Assembly (NCBI GenBank): GCA_038502055.1
Contig: JAXRKN010000039.1
Span: 1,240,001-1,304,000, forward strand
Direction of reading: 5' to 3'
Length of the DNA stretch: 64,000 nt
Origin: Tanytarsus gracilentus
Taxonomy: Eukaryota; Arthropoda; Insecta; Diptera; Chironomidae
The position numbers and the translations under genes were made by a program. Below, in pieces: positions 52,191 through 62,300 of the stretch (its first letter is position 1; every line of letters begins with the position of its first letter). A model generated the notes under the pieces. The model saw only the letters and a program-made list of their open reading frames with translations, was not told the origin of the DNA and did not search any database.

Positions 52191-52757
52191 AAGGAATCGC
52201 AGAACGAAAAAAAGTATATTTTTTAGTAGTTTATTCAAGTATATATAAATACGCGCACTTATGTACTGCATTTTTCAATAGCTTTTATGGAGAGATAAAA
52301 ATTCTATATATTGACACATTTTTTTATTATATATACATTGTTGAGTTGATCTTATAACTGAAATGAAAAATGGTTAAATAAACAGTATAATGAATCTTTT
52401 TATGAAGTTTAAAAATGGGTTCATTAAAATTTATTTATTGTTTAAAAGTTTTGCGTTTCATCATGAATAATTTTTGTTTATTCGTATCGAATATTTGGGA
52501 TTAGATTAATTTGAAAAGTTAATCTTAAGATAAAAAAATTAATTTAAATCTGAATGAACAAGGTTAGATTAAATTTAAATCCTTTCGAAATATTTTTTGG
52601 AAAGCCGTTGGCATAATTTTTAAATAAAAGATTGAAAGTGCTTTTCATCACTTTTTAAATTTTGCTCTTCGTGTAAATTGTCAAAAAAATTTAAAGCTTA
52701 TTTTTTATTCTCTCGAAATACTTAGTATTAAAGCCATTAAATAATCAATTTTAAATC
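52191..52757. other. Gclm 3' flank and ARGLU1-like 5' flank
   Basis: A+T-rich and non-coding. AATAAA at 52377-52382 is the likely Gclm poly(A) signal, about 187 bases after its stop codon. The remaining 375 bases up to the next ATG must hold the promoter and 5' UTR of the ARGLU1-like gene; no core-promoter motif stands out. Confidence 0.5.
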
Positions 52758-55054
52758 ATGGGACGGTCGAGATCGAGAAGCAAATCACCGAGACGCAAAC
52801 ACAAGAGTAAAAAGCATAAATCACGACGCGATAGAGAATATTCAAGGCAAGTCGAAAAAAATTCCTATTTTAAGGATATTTTAAACTTTATTAATCGATG
52901 CAGCTCAAGAAGACGATCATATTCGTATTCGAGTGACGATTCAATCGACAATAGAAGCAATAAGAAGTCAAGAAATGAGGTTGAGCGTTTAGCCGAAATT
53001 GAAAGAATACGAAAAAAGCAAATCGAGGAGAAGGTGAAAAAATGCCGTCTGGATGTTGAAGAAAACAAATTTAATTTTCATCTTTTCGTAGATTGTGGAA
53101 GAAGAAGCACAAAAGCGTGTTGAGCTACTCATAAAAAAGCGAGTTGATACAATTTTAGAAAGTCAAAAGAATGAAATCGAGAATGAGATTAGAAAAAGGG
53201 TGAGTTTTAGTCAAAAACGAGCTGCTGGATGTAGATCAAGCTAATCACACGTATTGATTTGTTTTAGGTCGATGCGGCCAAACAAGAAATGGAACGTGAA
53301 CTAATGAAAGAGCTCGAGAAGCGACGAGAGGAGCGACTGGCAGAAGAAAGGAAGAGAGAGGTACGTATTGTCTGGTCTGCGCTAACCTTCATGTAGAAGA
53401 ATTTATATTAAGACACACTCACTCAAGAAGAAAAGATTTTAGTTTGACAATTTCTGTTCACACATAATTATGGAAGAAGAATGCAAAAAGAAATCAACTT
53501 TACTCTTTTTTATTTTCATCAGTTAATGCTTGAGTTATTATTACATCCATTAACCCACCTCTCAAAAGAAAAGTTCAAATTTTGTCAACGTCCTTAGAGG
53601 AGTGAATGAGCACCTCCAACCTCAAGCAGTGAAATTTTTTTTAAAGAGCTTTATTTTATTGTTTTTTTTGATGATGTAATTTCCATTTGGTCAGTTTATT
53701 TAGAATTCACAGATGTTTTTTTTTCGTTTCATTCCACTTTGAATTCTGAATTTATTGCGGAAATTTTAGAAAGTGCACAAGTTGGCACTTAAAAAAGTTT
53801 TCTTTTTTTCCAAAATCATTTTATAAATTTAAATTATTGAACGAATTTGGAAATGAATGAGCCCTAGATATGGATATGGTTGAAATTTGTTTTCTCTAGA
53901 GCACATATCGGCAAAATTGTGACTTGATAATAAATTTTTCAACAATATACATCTAGGTAGAATGTCTGAAATGCTTTGACTGTGATGTTGTAATGCTAGC
54001 TAACTATTACTTAGTGATATATGCTTTCACTTTAAAAATCATCACTATATGAGGCAATAAATAAAAGAGACAAATTGGCTCTGAAGAACAGAAAAACTAT
54101 CAAAAAAAAATATTTGAATGAAAAAAATTATCCATAAAGAAGACAAATGTGACATGATGGATTGGAAGAGAGAGAACTGTGTACTGTTCGGTAAAAATTG
54201 CATTATCTCTAGCATCGATATCCAATTATTACAGGTATTCGTTATATTTTAGTAGTTTTTAACCTTTTTATACTTTTATATGGCAAATTTACATGAAAAA
54301 TTTCATTACAATTGGCAAGTTTAGTCATTTGTAGGCAGTTTGCATTTAATATAATTTTATGCTTGTTATTATTTTGTTATACTCATCCACATAAAAAGAA
54401 ATTTTGTAATTTTTAAGAGAGAAATTTTCAATGTGATTAAATTTGCTAAAAACTATTTTTAAAAGATTTCTAGTTTTTAGTCTTAAATTTATGTAAACGA
54501 TATTTTTAATGAGAAAATATATATTTAACTAATAAAAACTTATTTTTTTCAGTTTTATTGTTACTCTAGAGAAAAAACTCATTACTTATTTCTGTAAAGT
54601 CCAGAAAATATAGAGCAGTCTAAAAATTTACTCAGAAAATATATAATCAGAGAAAAAAATCCTTAAATATATTTACTATGAAATTATGCATTGGGCGAAT
54701 TATGTCGTTTATATTAATATTGCGATACTAAATTCTTATAGGAGGAAGAAAAGAAGAAAAGGGAAGAACTTGAACTTATTCTCGCGGAAAATAATAGAAA
54801 AATTGAGGAGGCTCAAAGAAGATTGGTGAGTTGTAAATGAACTCTATCTATTGAAATTATAATTAATGTACTTTTTACATTTTCAGGATGAAGAGAGGTT
54901 GCTTATAATTGAAGAACAAAGACGAATGGACGAAGAGCGTCAGAAAATGCGTAAAGAGCAAGAAAAGCGCTTGAAAGCCGAACAAAAGATGATTCTAGGT
55001 AAAGGTAACACTCGACCTAAACTGTCTTTTAGCATAAAGCCAAGTCTGTCTTAA
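52758..55054 (+). CDS. ARGLU1: ARGLU1-like arginine/glutamate-rich splicing coactivator
   Basis: Six exons: 52758-52846, 52904-53033, 53092-53199, 53268-53360, 54742-54825 and 54887-55054, joined into 223 residues. The N-terminal part (1-50) is RS/K-rich (MGRSRSRSKSPRRKHK); the rest is a long charged coiled coil that ends with MILGKGNTRPKLSFSIK, nearly identical to the end of vertebrate ARGLU1 (IILGKGKSRPKLSFSLK). ARGLU1 is a nuclear protein that binds RNA and splicing factors and the Mediator subunit MED1, affecting alternative splicing and transcription. Intron 1 (52847-52903) is 57 nt and starts with GC in the context AAG|GCAAGT, the consensus of rare GC-AG introns; it has no in-frame stop, so retention would add 19 residues. 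Intron 4 (53361-54741, 1381 bp) is about 20 times longer than the others. Splicing of the other four introns is canonical and phase 0. Confidence 0.88.
53361..54741 (+). other. Long intron 4 of the ARGLU1-like gene
   Basis: The donor is GTACGT and the acceptor TTATAG. No coding exon of a nested gene is visible. Retention reads 11 codons and then TAG, giving an early stop. AG/GT junctions that could frame a cryptic exon occur near 53957 (CATCTAG|GTAGAATG) and 54236 (TTACAG|GTATTC). Confidence 0.5.
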
Positions 55055-55456
55055 AAAATACAAAATTTCCTCTCTTTTATAAATCCCCCGATGACATGAG
55101 TGAGTTTAGCAATGTTTCCATTATAATTAAGCATAAATTTAGCTCTTAAGTCCTTTTCGTCTTTTAATCTTCAATTTCTTCTCGACTCCGTGAAAATTCA
55201 TTGCAAAATAAACTCTTGAAAAAAAATACAAATCAAATGACTGTTTGAACTTTCATTATCACATCGTAATAAAAAATAATCCTACAAAAAATTGCTAATG
55301 TCTTTTAATTAAAAAATTTTAGAAATCAAGAATGAGTATTAGAAGAGTCTCTTAATTTATTTTAGCATCATAAGAATTTCATAATTACCTAGTCAACGAG
55401 TATAACAAAGTGACTTCGATGAGGTCATAAAACTTATGATTAAACTGGGATTAAAA
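55055..55456. other. Convergent 3' flanks of ARGLU1-like and brambleberry-like genes
   Basis: Non-coding. AATAAA at 55207-55212 on the plus strand, about 150 bases past the ARGLU1-like stop, and AATAAA on the minus strand at 55356-55361, about 96 bases past the brambleberry-like stop, leave about 145 bases between the two predicted cleavage regions. Confidence 0.5.
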
Positions 55457-57264
55457 CTAGTTGGAAAAGTTGTGGATGCGACACTTATCGAATCCTTCCT
55501 GAACGGCATTTTTACATTGAGCTCCTTTGACAGTTGTGGCTGGACATTGAATGCGTCCTTTCTGATTGAGAAATGGAGTCGCTGCTCCCGCTCGTTCTGC
55601 ATACAAATCGGACTTTACTCGAGCCAATGCCTGAAAGAAATAAAATAAATTTAAATTTTAACTTATTTGCATAAGTCGAAACACTCAGACACCCAGTGAC
55701 CCACAAAATTATTCTTACCGGCGACATTGCACGTGGAATGACTGGAGTTTCAGCGCGCGTAGGCATGACTTTTGGTGTAATTGGAGTTTTTTGATTCGCA
55801 TAAATCTCTTCCATTTCCATATCAGCATCAAGATTTGAGTTCATCGTTTTGCGAGATGATTTGAAAAGGCCATTCGAAATATTTTGTGTTGGTGTCTTTG
55901 ATCGGTGACGTTTATTGTTGTTGTTTTCTTCATCATCGGAATCTTCATCCACCTTCTTTCCCAACCGAATGAAATTTATCAACTTAGGGAATAAAGCGGA
56001 TAGCAATGCCCAGAATTGAGATAACTTTTGAGTCACAACCGGAATAAAGCGATAAAAAACTATGTAGAGTATCCAAACAAAGATATTAGTGCCTGCAATC
56101 GGTATATCAGCACGATAATAAGCGGCCAATCCATTGAAAATTGACAAAGCCATTAGGATGTTTTTATAAGCCGTACTCAATCCCATGAAGATAATAAAAA
56201 TCATTCCAAAAATGAAGTAACACACGTCTATGGTTAACATCACAAAAAACTCGGCGGTAATTTCAATTCCAATTTCTCGCATCACAAATCGAAATTTCTC
56301 AAATGTTCCGTGAATTTTGTTGCTAAAATTTCCAACTAAATCCATCATGGACTTGAAATTATCGAGAAAATCGAGAGCCTCTTGATAGTGTGCGATCATT
56401 TGCTCTAGATTAAATCTTACTTCACTGGCTGTTTTATCGATTGCTAGCATTTGTTCTTCAGATTTCATCTTCCACTCGACTTCATTGTGGATGATTTCTT
56501 CAATGACTTCAGTAGCTTTCGTCAGGTCTTTTAGAGTCTTCAACTGACCCTCTTTAATTTTCTCATGATGCACTTCGTACTCGCGTATGTTTTCCGAGCC
56601 CATTTGATTAATTCTTCTTTGATTTTGAAGCGCTTCATTGATTGCTGATGTTTGCGACTGTGTTACTTGCATTAATCGGTTGACACTTATCTCGGTGAGT
56701 GCACGAAATTGATCGTGTTTGAGAGCTGAACAGATTCCAACCGCACGGTGTGTCATGATCGTGTAAATTTGATACATATTTTGATCCATTCCCATAGTGC
56801 ATTGCTCAAGAGTCATTTCCGGTTTGCAAGGTAACTTTACTCGATTTTCAACCTGCAACTGACAATTCATAAGCATGATCGCTAATTTTCCAATTTCTTC
56901 GAGCGTCAACGTGTTGCAATTTTGTTTTAAATTCATTACGACTCGATGTGAGCAGATGTCTAAAGCTCCATTTGGCGCATTTATAGCTTGTAAGCCTTGC
57001 TTAATGAACTCATCGTTCTCCGATGGCAGTTCAAAATCGACTTGAGGTAACTTCTTGAACTCCGTGTTTGTGCTAATGTCTACAAATTTGAGAATTTTTA
57101 TCAATTTTTCTTTTTTTACTCACTAATTTATTACCGTTTATTTTGGGCCAAAATCCCTTCGCTCCCTCGAAAAAGTCATTAATTAGTGATCCATCGATTC
57201 CATGTGTCGTAATAATTAGTGCAATTAAGACCAAAACAGATTTCAATTTCAAATTTGAAATCAT
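55457..57264 (-). CDS. bmb: Brambleberry/Kar5/GEX1-like nuclear envelope fusion protein
   Basis: Three exons on the minus strand: 57135-57264, 55719-57079 and 55457-55630, giving 554 residues. A signal peptide (about 1-25) is followed by a luminal, cysteine-containing domain (C86, C98, C116, C128, C137 and C160 region, with CSHRVVMNLKQNC and NCQLQVENRV), a long coiled-coil stretch and three closely spaced hydrophobic segments at about 320-344, 350-363 and 376-392. Then comes an acidic and Ser/Thr-rich tail (DEDSDDEENNNNKRHR) with proline-directed sites. This order is that of the Kar5/GEX1/Brambleberry family, which acts in nuclear envelope fusion during karyogamy and, in zebrafish, in fusing karyomeres. 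The last exon adds a Cys3-His motif, C526-x9-C536-x10-C547-x2-H550, that resembles a small zinc-binding module. The start ATG opens the signal peptide. It diverges from the SUEL-lectin gene about 2 kb away. Confidence 0.85.
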
Positions 57265-59335
57265 TTTCCAAGTTTCTCCGCGTTTATGTTTATATGCAAA
57301 CTTATTTGTGTATTTTCCACCTATTTTTAAGTGTTTGTATGTTTTGCGTTCTATTTATATCACGAAAAACTTATGCGTTGGACGCTATGATACTTAAAAT
57401 TATTTTAAATTGTTGTTGCCAATTGTTTTGATTTTTTTAGGTTATAAAAATAGTTCGCTATAGCGGGGGTTTACTAAAATTTAAATTCGACCGTTAAAAA
57501 GTTTAAAATGGAAAAAACTTATAATTTTTCATTTTTTAAATTATTTTCCACCTAGCGATCTCATTTCCTTCAAAATAGCTAATCTTTCATCATAATAGGA
57601 AAATAACCAAAATTTCCAGGATTTCCAAAGTGAACAGCTCTGGAAACACAAAAAACTAATTGAAATATTTCTAGTTTCACTTTTAGCATTTCATTTGTCT
57701 TAATTTTGTCGTTCTTCAATCTTAAAACCTACAAAAGAAAATGAAAAACTCGATTTCTCACACTGATCATTTTTTCTCCTGATCATAAATGAAAGTCAGA
57801 ACTTCTCAACCTGTCTTTCCCATTCAACCTTTCGCACTCAAATTTTGCAAAAAAAATAAATATCTTTTCATATTTCCCTCTTTGAACCTGTTAGTTGCAG
57901 CAGTGGTGTTTTTATTTACGCTTCCTTGATATCGAATGAACATGCACACGTTGTTTAATTCTCTCTCGCTCTCGAGTACTATGCACACTCGGATATCTCG
58001 CATGCGCCGCTTGTAAGGGTGAAGAAAAATTTTCTTCTATCCCCTAATTTTTTCATATTCTCAAATTCTCTCTCACGAAAGAAAATATTCGAACATATTT
58101 CATGCTTCTCACACAAATTTTATTCTATCGTGAGCCTTTCTAGCGTTTAGAGTTGCGAAAAAAATTTACACATCAAAAAAAAGAGTGAAGAAGGAAAAAT
58201 GTAATTTATAGATTTTTGTGAAATTTGATGCTTTTTTAGTGCTTACCCAGGTCTGAATGAAGTGCTTTTTAATAAATCTTAAAAATAGAAAATAAACTTT
58301 TGGTGCAATTCAACGATATGTGAAAAAATTTTATTGCCGGAGAAGAAGAAGAAAAAGTGGTTCAAGGTTTTTGCGAAAAAAAAGCAGAAAAAGAGTGAAA
58401 ATGAAAAGGGAAAATTGAGTTGAGAGGATGAAAAAATGTTAAAAGCATCATAGTTGGATAGCAACACAATAGTTCGGGTATTGCGATGTAAGAAATTTAT
58501 AGAATTTTATGTTGTAGAAATTTAAAGGATTTTTTTTGCGTCGATACGTGAATCCGTGATGAATTTTTTCTGGCATTTGAAATTGATGAAAATGTTAAGT
58601 GAAAAGACAAAAATTGAATCAAAAATATTTTAGAATAAATTTTTATTCAAGAACATTTTAAAAAAAATAAAGTGCAAAAAAATTAAAAATTTTTATTCAA
58701 CTTTTGAACATTTAAAAATAGTTATAATCTCAAAGTAGAACAAAGTCACAGCGATGACACTGAATCTTGACATTTCACATGACCTTTTTGCACACATAAA
58801 AAATATTCTTTTACTTTTTATCGATTTTTTCAACCTTAACATTTTTTTTCAATATTTATAATCAGTTAAAAGCTACAAAAAATCATCAATTTGCTAATTT
58901 TTCACACTCATAATTTTCTTTCAGTACTCCCAAAAAAAAATCTCTTTCATCATCGACCTCTAAGCTGAAGCTAATTTGCGAGTGAAAGAGCCTTGAAAGT
59001 GCTTAATTGCATGCAGTAGAAAATGAGGAAAAAATAGCACACGAAGAAAAAACATAAGAGAAAAAAATATGAGAGGAAAATATGCGGCCAATTATACAAA
59101 TGAAAAATTACAACGCATAATGCCATTATCGAACAAATAAAAATGTGATGAAAATATGTAAGAGTGAAAGTTGAAGAACAATTCTAATAATAATGGAATT
59201 ACCTGTGTCTAAAAATCAGCGGCATTATTGAACTATTAATAGTTGTCGTGTGCTAAGTGCGTGTCCATCGTTAAAAATATTAAACACAGTCCGGAACTTT
59301 AACTTAAAAAAAATCTTGATATTCGATATCTTCAA
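57265..59335. other. Divergent upstream region of brambleberry-like and SUEL-lectin genes
   Basis: A 2-kb A+T-rich gap with no coding exon seen. It holds a CT-rich block near 57960-58080, and a short near-direct repeat near 58636-58720 built on ATTTTTATTCAA followed by GAACATTT. The promoters of both genes should lie here. Confidence 0.5.
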
Positions 59336-62300
59336 ATGATGATCGATAGGCGACAGTTCAGTATTGTTTTTATTGCTTTTAGACTGTTTTTGTCCTGTTA
59401 TGCTTCCATATCCACAGGTAAGTGCACCATCAAATAAAATCGTAATCGATATCCTTGATTTGAAAAAAAAATCCATTCAGTCAAGTGGATTTACGAAGGG
59501 TACAACATGACTTTTGATTTTTGTACTTTATGGCCCTCGCATTCAACTTTATTTGTTCATTTTTCTGTGAAAAAGCAAAGCTGAATATGATTGAGTCAAA
59601 TTCAATGGGAATAGTCTCTTAAATTTCTAATAAATATTGATTCTAAATGCGAGGAAATGAAGATTTTAAATATTTTTCTTGAAATTACAATTTTTTTATT
59701 GCAATTCCGTTTCAAATCAATTTAAAAAATTCTAATAAAATTAAAATATTTAATAAATTTCCTTCGCTTGCATTAATTTTGCCAGCTCTTCATAAAAACG
59801 TATAAAAAAACAATCAATTCAATTACATTCACACGTCAAACGAACATTTAAATTGATTGTTTAACTAAAGCGCTTTCAAAGAGTCCATAAAATATTTTTT
59901 TTCCTTTTCGTGCTATTAATTCGATTATCTTCTTCTTATTTTCTAATTTTGACCGGCTACTGTCTCTCTCTATAGAATTGGTTGAAGAATGGGGTTGCTA
60001 TGATAGCGAATTCAAATTGACATGCAACGATATAGACTCGCATGTGGGCATTTTAGAAGCGACATTCACACCCCATTGCGAGAGCAATCAAAATTGTTTA
60101 GTCTATGATGAGGACAGGTGAGTAAAATTGCCTTAAGCAAGCAATAATAAATTTATTATAATTTCATAAATTGAAATTGTGTGTTGGGAATTTGATTTGC
60201 ATTTCAAATTAGTTGTTTTTGTGGGAATTTTGGGTTTATTTTATTTTACCGAATTTTTCCTGGAATTTTTAAACTGAAATTTTAATTTTTTTTAAGTACT
60301 TTAACTTACAAAATTCATCCTTAAATCACCCACAAAGTTGACGATTTCTTTCTGTCTCTCATTAAATATAAAATTCCATCCAACATACAAAATATTTTAT
60401 GATTATATCATGTCCAATTTTGGTTATATTACAGTATTATGAAAATTATCGCTCAATCGCTGAGTCGCAAGGCGGAAACGCATGAAGAAGAGGCGGCGGC
60501 ACGAAAACTCCTCGATGCTATACGAAACGCAAAGCTAAGGGAGCGTGAGCGTGAAGAAAATGAGGTGAAAACGAGCGAATTTCGGTCTGAATTGCCAATC
60601 ACGACGAGCAGCACTGACTTGTATGATGCATCGACTATAAATGAGGAGGTTGAAAATATCACCGGCGAATACGAGTCGCTTTTGGGTCGTGTTGGTGATA
60701 AAAGAATGTTGCGAGATTCTTTAGAGAAATTAATAAATTTATATTTGACAAAGTTGAGGGAGGACAGCGACGAGTACAGTTTCTATGAAGACGCAAGTCA
60801 TGATAGAAGAAAAAGAGATCTCCACATGACCAATCGTGGCTTGGTAAAAGTTAATCGAAGGAAAAAATTAGTTCCGGGAAATTGTAAAATTATGAGACGA
60901 AGAATCGGAACTCTAGACCGCATCGAAATCCAAAAAGCGCTTCGAAATTTCACCAATACAGAATTCAATATCCGGAAATTTCTTAATTATAGGTCAGTCA
61001 AAATGCCGCCACATCATAAATCTTAATTCTCAAAAAATATTATTATTTAGGTGCTCTGGAAAGAATCACTGCAGCTTCATTTTCTCATCGGACCATCCGT
61101 ACGGAATCTTTTGGGATGAGGGAACAGTTCACATAAAATACATTTGTATGGACAGTAAGTGTTGCGACAGTAATTCATGAAAAATTCTGACCCTATGATG
61201 AGTTTATTTTAATATTTTTCGTGGGAGAATTTTTCGATGGTGTTTTTGGGGAAGCTCAAAAAAGTTTTCATACTAAATTAAATAAATTTCCGATTTATTT
61301 TAAAGATAAGAAAATAATTTTTAAAAATTGGCAAAAATAAAAAAGTCCTCATTTTTTCGTCCGTCCTCTCACGTTTTGATCAACTCGCCACTAAAATTTA
61401 TTCCGCACAGTGGGAAATCTAATACTCAAAATCGGCCATCAGTCTCAAAATTGACTCAAATTAACATTTGAAGCTTCAGTAACTGATAATAATTATCGCT
61501 AAAGGTGTAAATTATTTTGGGTCCTGTTTTAACTCCTTAAACTTAATTCATAGTCAATGCACTAAAATGTAATTGTGGCTCTATACTTCATATAACTAGA
61601 TTATTGAGATTTAAAGATGTTCAAGATGGTATTTATGTTATTTTATGAATCAGTTCAATTAAAAGGCCTCATTGAATTTATATAGGGGCCAAAAGTTTCC
61701 ATTATGATCCTTTTTTCCAAAGGTTACTTTATATTGAAATCTTATTTATTGTAATCTTCATACAAAATCATAGAAATAAGGTTCACTTTATTTTTCAAAT
61801 ATCAAGCAAATAGGCAAAAATATGCAAACCAAACTAGTTGGGTCTTAATTTTAGTATCAGTCTATAAATTCCCATATGCCGTTTAGAGTTCCGCAGAGTT
61901 CTACTAAGTGTGGAGAGCATTTAAATCGGGAAAGTTTAGGTCCTTTAAAGGCACTTCCGATAAAGATGTGGATACTATTTTAATTTAAAAAATTTTTGCT
62001 GTTTTGAATAAGAAAATAAAAAATATGAATCTTAGGTTCAAGTTTTGCATTGAAAAAAATTAAATGAATTTTTAGAACTTTTAGAGGGGTCATTTTGGGC
62101 TTATTTAGGGAGAGCGTTTCACTTAAATCGTGAGTTATTTGTGATTGTTATAGAGCAACACACAAGCTTTAATTTTATATACCTTTTCATAGGCAAAATA
62201 GGATATTGATTTTGAGACATTTGGCCGTTTTGACCCATTATTTTTCTCACTGTGCTCCGCCCAAATTACAAAGAAGATTTATCTCCTAAAATTATGTCAT

